Shown: positions 1 through 8,464, numbered from the stretch's first letter. The stretch is DNA of 64,000 bases from Nocardioides sp. Iso805N (GCF_000364605.1 NZ_KB822581.1:1-64000), one strand, 5' to 3'. Numbers and translations: made by a program. The notes: generated by a model not told the origin, from the sequence alone.

Positions 1-296
1 CAACCCTCTTTGCTGGCCGCATCGGGTGAAATGCTCGCCGTACCCGATCACACGCCTGGTGGCCCGACGCGAGCCAAGCGAAGGCACCCAACCCGGCCAA
101 GACACGTGACCACGCTGGGACTGGCCCACGCTTCTCGTTTGTCTCTCAGCCACCCCGCCGACCGCCTGCGCTTCGACAAGCTCGGCGTACGTGAGGCGCT
201 TCGACAAGCTCGGCGGGCGTGAGGCGCTTCGACAAGCTCGGCGGGCGTGGACGGCCGCCAAAGTGACCTCTCGACGCGGAGAAAGTGACTTCTCGG
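1..296. other. Non-coding left edge, downstream of flhB
   Basis: I see no convincing gene here. Open frames are short, overlap one another on both strands and resemble nothing I know. The notable content is a 28-bp tandem repeat (listed separately) and two near-copies of AAGTGAC(C/T)TCTCG around 260-295, just beyond the flhB stop codon. flhA, which commonly follows flhB, is not present in this interval; it may lie beyond the window edge. Confidence 0.6.
167..250. repeat. 28-bp tandem repeat, three copies
   Basis: Three head-to-tail 28-bp units occupy 167-194, 195-222 and 223-250. Units 2 and 3 differ only in the last base, and unit 1 has a few changes. The shared core is GCTTCGACAAGCTCGGCG. 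The same core with one change forms both arms of the palindrome at 5760-5803. This looks like an interspersed extragenic repeat family rather than a coding feature. Confidence 0.85.
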
Positions 297-1493
297 CTAT
301 TCCTCGTCGAGCAGCTGCTCAGCCGCACTCGGCGGCGCGGCGGACACCGACCGGAGGGCGCGCGGGGCGCGTTCGGTACGCCGCCGACGCCCTGCGGTCT
401 GCACCTCGGGAAGGTCCTCGAGGAGCGCGCGGGGGGTGGTGTGCTCGCCGCCGCCCTGGCCGTGGCCACGGCGCGAGATGACGAACGCCAGCACCTGCGC
501 GACGGCGGCGAAGAGCTCGCGGGGGATCTCCTGGCCGACCTCGCAGGAGCGGTAGAGGGCGCGGGCGAGCGGGATGTCCTGGACGAGGGGTACGTCGGAC
601 TCGGTGGCCCTGGCGCGGATCCGGGCGGCGATGGCGCCGGCGCCGCGGGCGATCACGCGCGGGGCGCCCTGTGCCGGGTCGTACTTGAGCGCGACTGCGA
701 CGTGGGTCGGGTTGACCAGGAGTACGTCGGCATCGGCGACGCCGTTGATCATCCGGGAACGTGCCATCGCCAGCTGTCTCGAGCGGATCGCGCTCTTGAC
801 CTTCGGGTCGCCCTCGGCCTGCTTGTGCTCGTCCTTGACCTCGTCCTTGGTCATCTTCATCTGCTTGTCCATGCGGCGCTTGGCCATCATGTAGTCGGCG
901 CCGGCGAGCGCTAGCCCGACGACGGCGACGGTGCGCAGCAGGTTGATCGCCTTGCCCTCCACGACACCGATCACGGTGCTCATCGGCATCAGGCCGCCGA
1001 TGAGCGGCATGATCGAGCGGATCGCCAGGTAGCCGATCAACGCCACCACCGCACTCTTGAGCAGGATCTTGGCGCCCTGCCACAGCGTCTGGGGGCCGAA
1101 GAGCTTCTTGAAGCCGCTGATCGGGTCGAGCTTCTTGAAGTTCGGCTTGACCGCCTTGGGGGCGACGACCATGCCGCCCTGCGCGATGGCCGAGGCGACG
1201 CCGATGACCATGACGATGCAGCCGAGCGTGACGATCGAGAAGAAGGCGTGCCGCATGGCCGTGCCCATCAGGTCGAGTGCCTTGGCCGGGTCCGGGTCGG
1301 AGATGGAGCGCAGCGACGCTTCGAAAATCGCCTGCCAGGAGTGCAGTTGGCGGGTGAGCAGCGGACCGACCAGCATCGAGACGATCAGGATGGTCAGCCA
1401 CTGCCCCAGGTCGGGGGTGCGGGCGACCTGGCCCTTCTTGCGTGATTCGCGCCGGCGCTTCGCTGTCGGCTTCTCGGTCTTCTCGCCCGCCAC
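297..1493 (-). CDS. flhB: Flagellar export switch protein FlhB
   Basis: Inner-membrane component of the flagellar type III export gate that switches secretion from rod/hook to filament substrates. The 398-residue product has a basic N-terminus, four predicted membrane helices (about 31-48, 85-105, 145-165, 185-205), a charged linker and the autocleavage motif NPTH at 261-264. The cytoplasmic tail continues about 45 residues past the usual FlhB end and is rich in Arg and Ala. The GTG start shares one base with the fliR stop, so the genes are translationally coupled. Last gene of the flagellar block in this window. Confidence 0.96.
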   Translation of the reverse strand: MAGEKTEKPTAKRRRESRKKGQVARTPDLGQWLTILIVSMLVGPLLTRQLHSWQAIFEASLRSISDPDPAKALDLMGTAMRHAFFSIVTLGCIVMVIGVASAIAQGGMVVAPKAVKPNFKKLDPISGFKKLFGPQTLWQGAKILLKSAVVALIGYLAIRSIMPLIGGLMPMSTVIGVVEGKAINLLRTVAVVGLALAGADYMMAKRRMDKQMKMTKDEVKDEHKQAEGDPKVKSAIRSRQLAMARSRMINGVADADVLLVNPTHVAVALKYDPAQGAPRVIARGAGAIAARIRARATESDVPLVQDIPLARALYRSCEVGQEIPRELFAAVAQVLAFVISRRGHGQGGGEHTTPRALLEDLPEVQTAGRRRRTERAPRALRSVSAAPPSAAEQLLDEE

Positions 1494-2260
1494 TAGGAGC
1501 CGCCCGCCATCGTGCTCATCGCCTGGTTGATCAGGGTGGTGAGCCGGTCGAGCGCCTCAGGCAGGACCGGGAAGGACATCCCGACCAGCAGCAGGGTGAG
1601 GCCGATCTTGGCCGGGAGCATCACGTTCATCGCGTGCAGCCCTGGCGCGACCTTGGTCAGCAGCGCCAGCGCGAGGTCGGCGATGAAGAGCACCGCGATC
1701 ATCGGCAGCGCGATCTGGATCGCGATGGAGAAGAACATCCCGAAGGAGGTGGTCAGGACGCTGGCCCAGCTCGAGACGTCGGGGGAGGCCATCAGCGGCA
1801 GGTAGTGGAAGGTGTTGAGCAGGCCGCCGACGACCAGCAGGTCCCCGCCCGACGCGAACAGCAGCATCACGGCGAGCATCTCGTGGAAGCGGCCGAAGAC
1901 GCTGTTGGTGTTCATCGACAGAGGGTCGTACGCCGCGGCGATCTGGAAGTTGCCGAAAAGGTCGATCAGGGACCCCGCCGCCTGGATGGCGCCGAACAGC
2001 AGCTGGGTGGCGAATCCCATCGCCGCGCCGATCATCACCTGGGTGCCGGTCACCAGGATGAGCTCCGGCGTCGTACGGGGCAGGGAGGAGGCGGCGAGCG
2101 TCGGGGAGATCGCGAACGCCAGGCCCATCCCGAGCACGCCCTTGGCCATGGGCGGGATCGAGCGGTTGTTGAACGGCGGGGCGAAGGTGAGCCACGCGAT
2201 GATGCGCACCGAGGCCAGCAGGTAGGCGATCAGTGCGGTGCCGTCGATCGAGATGGTCAT
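1493..2260 (-). CDS. fliR: Flagellar export gate protein FliR
   Basis: Polytopic membrane protein (255 residues, about six helices) of the FliPQR export gate at the base of the hook-basal body. The family is recognisable from the N-terminal hydrophobic stretch, the central Asn-Ser-Val-Phe-Gly-Arg-Phe-His region near residues 118-125, and the C-terminal segment ending in a membrane helix with Pro-Val-Leu-Pro. It sits between fliQ (7-bp gap) and flhB (1-bp overlap), the usual order. Family assignment is firm; exact helix borders are estimates. Confidence 0.95.
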   Translation of the reverse strand: MTISIDGTALIAYLLASVRIIAWLTFAPPFNNRSIPPMAKGVLGMGLAFAISPTLAASSLPRTTPELILVTGTQVMIGAAMGFATQLLFGAIQAAGSLIDLFGNFQIAAAYDPLSMNTNSVFGRFHEMLAVMLLFASGGDLLVVGGLLNTFHYLPLMASPDVSSWASVLTTSFGMFFSIAIQIALPMIAVLFIADLALALLTKVAPGLHAMNVMLPAKIGLTLLLVGMSFPVLPEALDRLTTLINQAMSTMAGGS

Positions 2261-2267
2261 CGGCAGC

Positions 2268-2561
2268 TCAGTTGAGGAGCGAGGGGACCTGCTCGAACAG
2301 GTGTTGGGTGAAGCTGATCAAGGTGTGCAGCATCCAGTTTCCGCTGATCAGCAGGACGATGCCGACGCCGACCACCTTCGGCACGAAGGCGAGCGTGACC
2401 TCCTGGATCTGGGTCATCGACTGGAACAGCGAGATCACGAAGCCGATCACCAGCGAGGTGAGCAGGATCGGCGCCGAGAGCTTGAGGCACACCAGCATCA
2501 CCTGGAGTGCCAGGTGCATGACCTGGGTGTCGGTGATCAGCGGAAGGGCGTCAATGCGCAT
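2268..2561 (-). CDS. fliQ: Flagellar export gate protein FliQ
   Basis: Small two-helix export-gate subunit (97 residues; the family is usually about 89). The Thr-Asp-Thr-Gln-Val start region, two hydrophobic segments and the central Gln-Glu-Val-Thr-Leu-Ala-Phe-Val-Pro-Lys motif are typical of FliQ. The ATG chosen overlaps the fliP stop by 11 bp; this gives about eight extra N-terminal residues over most homologues. I see no better in-frame start immediately downstream. Confidence 0.95.
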   Translation of the reverse strand: MRIDALPLITDTQVMHLALQVMLVCLKLSAPILLTSLVIGFVISLFQSMTQIQEVTLAFVPKVVGVGIVLLISGNWMLHTLISFTQHLFEQVPSLLN

Positions 2562-3345
2562 AGCTGGCCACCAAGGATCTGATGATCAGCGCCCAGCCGT
2601 CGACGAGCACGAAGAGCAACAGCTTGAACGGTAGGGACACCATCACCGGTGGCATCATCATCATGCCTAGCGCCATCAACGCCCCGCTGACCACCACGTC
2701 GATGATCAGGAAGGGGATGAAGATGATGAACCCGATGATGAAGGCGTCCTTGAGCTCGGAGAGCACGAACGCCGGGACCAGGGTCGCCAGCGAGACGTCG
2801 TCGCGGTTCTTGGGCAGGTCCCGGTCGGCGACACTCGTGAGCAGCTGCAGCTCGTGGTCGTCGGTGTTCTTCAGCATGAAGGTGCGCAGCGGCTTGATGC
2901 CGGCGTCAAATGCCTGGGCCGCCGTCTTCTGCCCGTGCAGGTAGGGCTGTACGCCGGCGTCGTTGATCTGCGAGACCACCGGAGCCATGATGAACAGGCT
3001 CAGGAACAGCGCCAGCCCTGCAAGCACCTGGTTCGGCGGCGTGGTCTGCAGGCCCATCGCGTTGCGGGTCAGGCCGAGCACGACCAGGATCTTGGTGAAG
3101 CTGGTGCAGGTCAGCAGGATCGCCGGGGCCACGCTGAGGAGCGTGAGCGCCAGGATGGTGACCAGCGAGGTGGACGGCTTGTTGGCCAGGCCGCTGAGGT
3201 CGACGTTGACCGTGCTGTTCGAGCTGCCGCCCGGACCGGTCGGTCCGTTGGGGGCCGCCAGTGCCCCGCTGACAGTCGTCAGCACGATGATGGTGGTCAG
3301 CGTGGCGAGGGTCGCCGTACGCCGTAGCAGCGTGCGGGCGCTCAT
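2551..3345 (-). CDS. fliP: Flagellar export gate protein FliP
   Basis: Core FliPQR gate subunit, 264 residues. An N-terminal signal-like segment (about residues 1-30, ending Ala-Leu-Ala-Ala) is followed by the mature protein with four helices. Diagnostic stretches include Thr-Ser-Phe-Thr-Lys-Ile near 83-88, Thr-Pro-Pro-Asn-Gln-Val shortly after, and the C-terminal Lys-Leu-Leu-Leu-Phe-Val-Leu-Val-Asp-Gly-Trp. The start overlaps the fliO stop by 4 bp and the stop overlaps the fliQ start. Confidence 0.96.
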   Translation of the reverse strand: MSARTLLRRTATLATLTTIIVLTTVSGALAAPNGPTGPGGSSNSTVNVDLSGLANKPSTSLVTILALTLLSVAPAILLTCTSFTKILVVLGLTRNAMGLQTTPPNQVLAGLALFLSLFIMAPVVSQINDAGVQPYLHGQKTAAQAFDAGIKPLRTFMLKNTDDHELQLLTSVADRDLPKNRDDVSLATLVPAFVLSELKDAFIIGFIIFIPFLIIDVVVSGALMALGMMMMPPVMVSLPFKLLLFVLVDGWALIIRSLVASYAH

Positions 3346-3779
3346 GAGGCGTCGCGAGTGGCCCCACGGGCGACCTTGAGCGCTTGGCGCCAGGTCTCCG
3401 GGGACAACACCGAGCCGGCAAGCGGACCATCCTTGGTCTGCTGCGAGGCGGCGCGGTGGGTCGGCACAGCATGGACGCGCGGTTCCTCCGCGGTCGTGGC
3501 GTGCACAAGGTCTTGCGAGAAGTCGTGCTGCACGAGCTCATCGGGCTCGAGCTCGGTGAGGAGGGTGACCTGGTGCTCGGTGGTCCCGAGCACCAGCACG
3601 CGGTCGGCGATCGTCACGATCGCGACTCCCGAACCACGGGAGAGCGGCTGACGGTGCACGACCTGGATGGCCGCACCGGTCCTGCCCTGGAAGCGTCGTC
3701 CGGCGAACCGCGCGAGGAGCAGCAGCAGGCCGACGACCACGGCCAGGGAGAAGACCAGTCGGAGGGCGAGTTCAGTCAC
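3342..3779 (-). CDS. fliO: Flagellar biosynthesis protein FliO
   Basis: Small accessory membrane protein that helps assemble or stabilise FliP. The 145-residue product begins with one membrane helix (about 8-24) and has a cytoplasmic FliO domain (about 28-95) with the typical Arg-Gly-Ser-Gly-Val-Ala-Ile-Val pattern. The C-terminal third is divergent and polar. GTG start; the stop overlaps fliP by 4 bp. The assignment rests on the domain and on its position between fliN and fliP. Confidence 0.88.
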   Translation of the reverse strand: MTELALRLVFSLAVVVGLLLLLARFAGRRFQGRTGAAIQVVHRQPLSRGSGVAIVTIADRVLVLGTTEHQVTLLTELEPDELVQHDFSQDLVHATTAEEPRVHAVPTHRAASQQTKDGPLAGSVLSPETWRQALKVARGATRDAS

Positions 3780-3798
3780 GTGAGGATCTCTCGGTGGC

Positions 3799-4710
3799 TC
3801 AGACGACGGCGGCGTCGTCGAGGATCTCGGTGACGCGCAAACCGAAGTCCTCGTCCACCACCACGACCTCGCCGCGCGCGATCAGCCGACCGTTGACCAG
3901 CAGGTCGGCGGGGCTGCCCGCCGCCCGGTCCAGCTCCAGTACGGCGCCGGGCGACAGGGCCAGCAGGTCGCGCACGGTCATCCGGGTGCGACCGAGCTCG
4001 ACGGTCACCTCCATGTCGACGCCGTGCAGCATCTCGATGCCGCGGATGGCTGTCGCCAGCGAGCCCTGCGAGACCACGCCACCGTGCGGCGTGGCGGACT
4101 GGCGCTGCTGCGGGACGGTGCGGGTGCCCGTCGGCGCGCCGCTGCCCGGGGGCGCCTGGAGCGGGGTGTCGAAGCTGACCGGCTCCGCGACGGAGCCGGC
4201 CGGCGTACCTGCGGAGCCGCCGGCGGGGGAGGGGGCACCCTCGATGGGGGCCCGGTCGAGGTTCGGCCGGGCCTGCTGCAGCGTGCTCACCGGGACCAGC
4301 ACGGCGGCGGCGATGCCGGCGCCGATGAGCGGGACGGTGGTGAACTCGCCGCCCAGGTCGCCGACGACCAGCGAGAGGTCGACCTGCGTCGCCGGGCGGG
4401 CGCGGCCGCCGAGCACGTTGGCGGTGGCGTCGAGCGCCGGCTGGGCGGCTGCGGCCAGGTCGAGACCGCCCAGGGGCGACTCGGCCAGCGCGTCGACCAG
4501 GTCCTTGCCGACCAGGACCGCGACCCGGCCGGGAACCGGGCCGTCGAGCTCGGCGACGGCCGCACCGGCGAAGGCGGCGGTGACGTGGACCGAGCCCGGC
4601 TGGGCCGGACCGGCCGTCAGCGGCGTCGCCGAGGGCAGCACCTCGGCGGCGGCCTCGGCAGCGGCAGCGGCGAGGTCGTCGAGGGTGAGGTCGCCGAGCG
4701 ACGAGGTCAT
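3799..4710 (-). CDS. fliN: Flagellar motor switch protein FliN (long form)
   Basis: C-ring component that binds the response regulator and sets rotation direction. The product is 303 residues, much longer than the roughly 100-140 residues of enteric FliN. The SpoA-type domain is only the last 85 or so residues (Val-Asp-Met-Glu-Val-Thr-Val-Glu-Leu-Gly-Arg onward). Residues 1-155 form a separate Ala-rich alpha/beta domain, possibly CheC-like as in FliY, but I do not see the CheC phosphatase Glu/Asn pair intact. A Pro/Gly-rich linker (about 160-215) joins them. The ATG overlaps the fliM stop by 4 bp. Confidence 0.9.
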   Translation of the reverse strand: MTSSLGDLTLDDLAAAAAEAAAEVLPSATPLTAGPAQPGSVHVTAAFAGAAVAELDGPVPGRVAVLVGKDLVDALAESPLGGLDLAAAAQPALDATANVLGGRARPATQVDLSLVVGDLGGEFTTVPLIGAGIAAAVLVPVSTLQQARPNLDRAPIEGAPSPAGGSAGTPAGSVAEPVSFDTPLQAPPGSGAPTGTRTVPQQRQSATPHGGVVSQGSLATAIRGIEMLHGVDMEVTVELGRTRMTVRDLLALSPGAVLELDRAAGSPADLLVNGRLIARGEVVVVDEDFGLRVTEILDDAAVV

Positions 4711-5696
4711 GAGTTCTCCTTGGGGGTGTCCACGATCAGAGCGGCGAGCCGCTGGCCGCGAGCGCCGGGGGTGGCGTGCGCGAAGGTGCTGCCGTCGACG
4801 GTGACGTCGAGCGGCGCGGAGGCGGGGTGGGAGAGCCGCAGCACGTCCCCGGTCTGCAGCTGGCTCAGGTCGATCGGGCCGAGTTGGGTCGAGCGGAAGC
4901 GGATCGCGACCGAGACCGGCACGTGGTCCATCTGCTGGCGCAGCAGATCGGCGGCGTGGACGCGGGCAGCGCGCTCGCGGTCGGAGACCGGACCCGGGTG
5001 GGAGGCGTTGCTCAGGTGCGGGTGCAGGCCGCTGAACGGCAGGCAGATGGTCATCCGGTGGGGACGCTCGGAGATCCGCAGCTCGAACTCGGCGACCACC
5101 ATCACGTCGGCCGGGCTGGCGGCCTGGGCGAACTGCGGGCTGTACTCCACCGCGGCGGCGGCCGGCTCCAGCGGAAGGATGGTGGCCATCGAGTAGCGCA
5201 TCTCGCCGAGGAGGCGATCGATGAAGCTCTTGACGACGCCGCCCTCGATCTCGGTCAGGGGCCGGTCGGGCTGATCGTTGCTGCCCGGGCCACCGAGCAT
5301 GTGGTCGACGCAGGACATGATCGCCGCGATCGGCATCTCCAGTACGCCGAGGCCCGCCATCGGGTCGGCCGCGAAGAGCGTCATGTAGGTCTGGTTGCCC
5401 AGCGAGTCGACGTACTCGTTGTACGTGCGCTGCTCGATGGTCTGCAGCGTCACCTGGCACACCGTGCGCAGCGAGGAGGTGAAGACGGTGGTGGCCTGAC
5501 GGGCGAAGCCGTCGAAGCTCAGCATCAGGATCCGCTGGTGCTCGCGGGAGAGTTGGATCGGCCGACGGAAGTCGTAGGCCACCGGCTCCGTGTTGCGGGC
5601 GCGCCGACGCGACCGGGAACCAGAGTGGCCCGGGCGCAGGCTCGGCGGAGGGGGAGCGATCGTCACGATCCCGGGATCGGCGCTGAGGCCGAGCAT
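4707..5696 (-). CDS. fliM: Flagellar motor switch protein FliM
   Basis: Middle C-ring protein linking FliG to FliN. The 329-residue product has a short Pro/Arg-rich N-terminus, then the FliM core starting Tyr-Asp-Phe-Arg-Arg-Pro (about 41-46), the Leu-Gly-Gly-Pro-Gly loop near residue 135, and a C-terminal SpoA domain. The N-terminal CheY-binding peptide (Leu-Ser-Gln-xx-Ile-Asp-Ala-Leu type) is not obvious, so coupling to chemotaxis may differ. The listed ATG has no strong ribosome site, and a GTG ten codons later is an alternative start. Confidence 0.93.
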   Translation of the reverse strand: MLGLSADPGIVTIAPPPPSLRPGHSGSRSRRRARNTEPVAYDFRRPIQLSREHQRILMLSFDGFARQATTVFTSSLRTVCQVTLQTIEQRTYNEYVDSLGNQTYMTLFAADPMAGLGVLEMPIAAIMSCVDHMLGGPGSNDQPDRPLTEIEGGVVKSFIDRLLGEMRYSMATILPLEPAAAAVEYSPQFAQAASPADVMVVAEFELRISERPHRMTICLPFSGLHPHLSNASHPGPVSDRERAARVHAADLLRQQMDHVPVSVAIRFRSTQLGPIDLSQLQTGDVLRLSHPASAPLDVTVDGSTFAHATPGARGQRLAALIVDTPKENS

Positions 5697-5759
5697 CTGA
5701 GACGTTCGGCCTTGCCCGAAGGTCCTGACCTACTAGTCAGAACGGGCCAGGGGGACGTC

Positions 5760-5803
5760 CGTCCGCCGAGCTTGTCGAGGCGCCTCGACAAGCTCGGCGG
5801 ACG
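5760..5803. repeat. 44-bp perfect palindrome between fliL and fliM
   Basis: Every base from 5760 to 5803 pairs across the centre at 5781/5782. Each arm carries the core GCCTCGACAAGCTCGGCGG. The core matches the 28-bp tandem repeat at 167-250 with one change. Transcribed, it would form a 22-bp stem with no loop, so it may act as a cruciform, terminator or processing signal within the flagellar operon. Confidence 0.88.
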
Positions 5804-5816
5804 TTGGCGGACGTTG

Positions 5817-6251
5817 TTACTGGGTGACGAACTCGGTGAAGTACACGCCCATCACGTCGCCGTCGTACAGCTCGGTGAGCTTCTGGCTGAGCTTGGTCTT
5901 GAGGTTGTTGCGCGGCTGGCCCTGGTCGAGATCGGTCATCGACTGGCCGCTGAACAGGTTGATCGCGGCGTCAAGGGCCTTGCTGCCGTCGATCTCCGTG
6001 CCGGCACCCTTGCGCAGCTGCAGAGCGATGCCGAGCCGGAGGTAGTGGCCGCCGGCCAGGTTGATCTGGATCGAGTCGAGCGGGTCGACGGTGCCCGGCT
6101 CCGGCTTGGTCGGGCCCGACGGCTTGAGCAGGAAGAAGTAGGCACCGCCGGCGAGCAGGAGCACGACCACCACGGCCGCGATGATGGTGCGACCGCGACG
6201 GCGAGGCTTCTTCTTCTCGTCCTCGGTGGTGGGCATGGCGGTGATGGTCAC
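5817..6251 (-). CDS. fliL: Flagellar basal body-associated protein FliL
   Basis: Single-pass membrane protein that surrounds the stator units. 144 residues: a short acidic/Lys-rich cytoplasmic N-terminus, one helix (about 23-45) and a periplasm-side domain with Tyr-Leu-Arg-Leu-Gly-Ile-Ala-Leu-Gln, typical of FliL. I chose the GTG that overlaps the motB stop (GTGA, 4 bp); an ATG five codons later is possible. About 120 bp of non-coding DNA, including the palindrome at 5760-5803, separate it from fliM, the widest gap inside this part of the block. Confidence 0.92.
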   Translation of the reverse strand: MTITAMPTTEDEKKKPRRRGRTIIAAVVVVLLLAGGAYFFLLKPSGPTKPEPGTVDPLDSIQINLAGGHYLRLGIALQLRKGAGTEIDGSKALDAAINLFSGQSMTDLDQGQPRNNLKTKLSQKLTELYDGDVMGVYFTEFVTQ

Positions 6252-7192
6252 GGCTGCACTCCGGTCTGGTTCTGGGACTTCTCCAGGTCCTGCTGGACCT
6301 GCTGGTAGAGCGCCCGGGTCTCCGCCGGGGCCTGGGAGAGAACGACGATGTCGACTCGCTTGTTGATCTGCTGGGAGCCCTTGATCGAGGGGTTCTCGAG
6401 CGGCTTGGTGTGGCCGAAGCCCGAGGCCTGGAGCCGCTTGTCCGGGATGCCGTCGATGTCGGCCAGGCGCCGCAGCGCGGAGAGGGCGCGGGCGGTCGAG
6501 AGGCCCCAGTCGTCGGGGTAGTACTTCGGCTTGACCTTCACCTGGTTGGTATGGCCGTCGATGTCGATCGGCTCGGTGATGCCCTTGAGCACGGGAGCGA
6601 CGGTGTCGATGATCTCCTCGCCGCGCGGGGTCAGGTCGGCCAGGTTGGCTCGGAAGACCACGTGCCGCGAGACCAGCGAGACGACCAGGCCACGCTCGTC
6701 CACGGTCGCTTGTACGTCGTCGGCCAGCCCCTTCTTGGCCAGCGCCTGCTGCATCTTCTTCCACAGCCCGAGCAGCGACTTGACCTGCGTCTCGGCGTCG
6801 GCGTAGGCACGCTGTTTGGCCTGCATCTGCGCCTTGTCGACCTGGTCCTTGATCGCCTGGGTCTCCTGTGCCGGCATGTTGGTGACCAGGCTGTTGTCCA
6901 TCACCTGCGAGCCGCTGGAGGTGGGGCCCTGGTCGTCGAGCAGCGGGCTGGAGCCCGACAGGATCTCGGCCGAGCGGCCGAAGCCGTTGGCCAGGCCGTC
7001 CTTGAGCTGTGCGTACTTGGTGGAGTCGACGGTCGACATCGCGAACATCACGATGAAGAGCACCATCAGCAGGGTCACCATGTCGGCGTAGGTGACCAGC
7101 CAGCGCTCCGAGCCGCCCTCGTGCTCCTCGTGCTCGTCATCGCCCTTCGGTCGGCGGCGTACCGGCTGGGGCCGACCTGCCCGGGAAGACAT
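6248..7192 (-). CDS. motB: Flagellar motor stator protein MotB
   Basis: Stator subunit that anchors the proton channel to peptidoglycan. 314 residues: an acidic cytoplasmic tail, one membrane helix (about 35-55) with the ion-binding Asp at about 37 in Tyr-Ala-Asp-Met-Val-Thr-Leu-Leu, a long linker, and a C-terminal OmpA-like domain with Ile-Asp-Gly-His-Thr-Asn and Leu-Ser-xx-Arg-Ala. The ATG overlaps the motA stop (TGATG). The linker and OmpA parts are of ordinary length. Confidence 0.95.
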   Translation of the reverse strand: MSSRAGRPQPVRRRPKGDDEHEEHEGGSERWLVTYADMVTLLMVLFIVMFAMSTVDSTKYAQLKDGLANGFGRSAEILSGSSPLLDDQGPTSSGSQVMDNSLVTNMPAQETQAIKDQVDKAQMQAKQRAYADAETQVKSLLGLWKKMQQALAKKGLADDVQATVDERGLVVSLVSRHVVFRANLADLTPRGEEIIDTVAPVLKGITEPIDIDGHTNQVKVKPKYYPDDWGLSTARALSALRRLADIDGIPDKRLQASGFGHTKPLENPSIKGSQQINKRVDIVVLSQAPAETRALYQQVQQDLEKSQNQTGVQP

Positions 7193-7962
7193 CAGGCCGC
7201 CTCCTCGACGGTCTGCTGGTCGGACGGCAGCAGCGAGCGGAGCTTCTCGGCGACCAGGCGCGGGTTGGAGCCCGACTGGATAGCGGAGACGCCCTCGATG
7301 GTGAGCTCCATCCGGGCGGCCTCGAGCGCGCCGAGGCGACGCAGCCGGTTGCTGAGGGGCAGCCACAGCACGTTGGCGGACAGCACGCCCCACAGGGTGG
7401 CGACGAACGCGCCGGCGATGAGCGGGCCGAGCTTCTCGGGCGTGGAGAGGTTCTCCAGCACGTGCACCAGGCCCATGACGGTGCCGATGATGCCGATGGT
7501 CGGCGAGTAGCCGCCGGCGTCGGCGAAGAACTTCGCCGCCTGGCGGTCCTCGGCCTTCTTGGCGTGCACCTCGGCCTCGAGGATCTCGCGCAGCTCCTCG
7601 GGGTCGGTGCCGTCGATGGCCATCGTGACGCCCTTGACCAGGAACGGGTCGTCGATCTCGCGCAGGCCGTCCTCGAGGGCCAGCAGGCCCTCGCGGCGGG
7701 CGCGCTCGGCCAGGCTGACGATGGCGGGCACGAGGTCGGAGGCGGGCTGGACCTTGCCGGTGAAGGCGCGCTTGATCGACTTCACCGCGGTCTTCGCATC
7801 GACCATGGTGCCGCCGGCGACGGTGACCAGGATCGTGGTGCCGAACACGAGCAGCATCGGCGGCAGCAGGAACAGGCTGCCGGGGTGGCCGCCCTCCATG
7901 ATGTTGGCGACGATGATGACGATGAAGCCTAGGACGATCCCAATCGGGGTGGCGGCGTCCAT
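7192..7962 (-). CDS. motA: Flagellar motor stator protein MotA
   Basis: Four-helix stator channel subunit (256 residues) that couples ion flow to torque on FliG. It starts with Asp-Ala-Ala-Thr-Pro-Ile-Gly, has a large cytoplasmic loop rich in charged residues (about 70-150) and ends with two helices containing Gly-Thr-Val-Met-Gly-Leu-Val and Pro-Leu-Ser-Asn-Arg. Start and stop overlap flbD and motB in TGATG junctions, giving a tightly coupled flbD-motA-motB-fliL unit. Confidence 0.96.
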   Translation of the reverse strand: MDAATPIGIVLGFIVIIVANIMEGGHPGSLFLLPPMLLVFGTTILVTVAGGTMVDAKTAVKSIKRAFTGKVQPASDLVPAIVSLAERARREGLLALEDGLREIDDPFLVKGVTMAIDGTDPEELREILEAEVHAKKAEDRQAAKFFADAGGYSPTIGIIGTVMGLVHVLENLSTPEKLGPLIAGAFVATLWGVLSANVLWLPLSNRLRRLGALEAARMELTIEGVSAIQSGSNPRLVAEKLRSLLPSDQQTVEEAA

Positions 7963-8279
7963 CAGTCCTCGTTTCCAGTACGGCGGGGGTGCGGCGTGGC
8001 GAACTCGGAGACAGTCGCCAGCTTCGGCTGGCCTGACTCCGGCACGTCGGTGACCTTGCGGTTGAGGTACGGATGGACCGCGTCCAGCAGGGAGCCCAGG
8101 GCGACGACCTCGCCGCGGAAGGCGACGACGGCGTCGAGCACCTGGGTCATGGTCTCGGCGACGACGTACTTCTTGCCGTCGACGAGGGTGATGATCGTGT
8201 CCGGGGTGCTGTCGACGCGCTCGATCAGGTCGGCGTTGAGCAGGAACACCGAACCCGAGAGGCGGGTGAGCGTGATCAT
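7962..8279 (-). CDS. flbD: Flagellar FlbD family protein
   Basis: Small conserved flagellar protein (105 residues) usually encoded between flgE and motA in Gram-positive flagellar clusters. The N-terminal 65 residues match the family: Ile-Thr-Leu-Thr-Arg-Leu, Phe-Leu-Leu-Asn-Ala-Asp-Leu-Ile-Glu and Asp-Gly-Lys-Lys-Tyr-Val-Val. The last 35 residues are variable. Its molecular role is not established. I chose the ATG at 8279 because the family begins there. A promoter-like element lies about 70-97 bp upstream. Confidence 0.88.
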   Translation of the reverse strand: MITLTRLSGSVFLLNADLIERVDSTPDTIITLVDGKKYVVAETMTQVLDAVVAFRGEVVALGSLLDAVHPYLNRKVTDVPESGQPKLATVSEFATPHPRRTGNED

Positions 8280-8348
8280 TCGGGTCGCACCGTCCTTGTG
8301 CGGGATTTCGCGGTCAGCGGCCGGCCATCCGTGGCCGGTCACTGTGCT

Positions 8349-8376
8349 TGATCGGCGCGGGCGCCCAGGACCTGAG
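8349..8376 (-). promoter_or_regulatory. Probable flagellar sigma (FliA/sigma28-type) promoter for flbD-motAB
   Basis: Read on the minus strand this 28-bp element starts CTCAGGTCC and ends GCCGATCA, with 17 bp between CTC and GCCGAT. The same start, spacing and GCCGAT box recur at 13031-13058 before fliJ. GCCGATAA is the known -10 type for FliA, and a short CTC-like -35 is reported for FliA promoters in motile actinobacteria. The flbD start codon lies about 70 bp downstream. Confidence 0.6.
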
Positions 8377-8464
8377 ACAGTCCTTTGCCGTACCCCGGAC
8401 GAAAACGGCGGCCGACACGCCGTACGGGCCGCCAACTTGTCCGGGGCACGGGCCGAGACGACGT

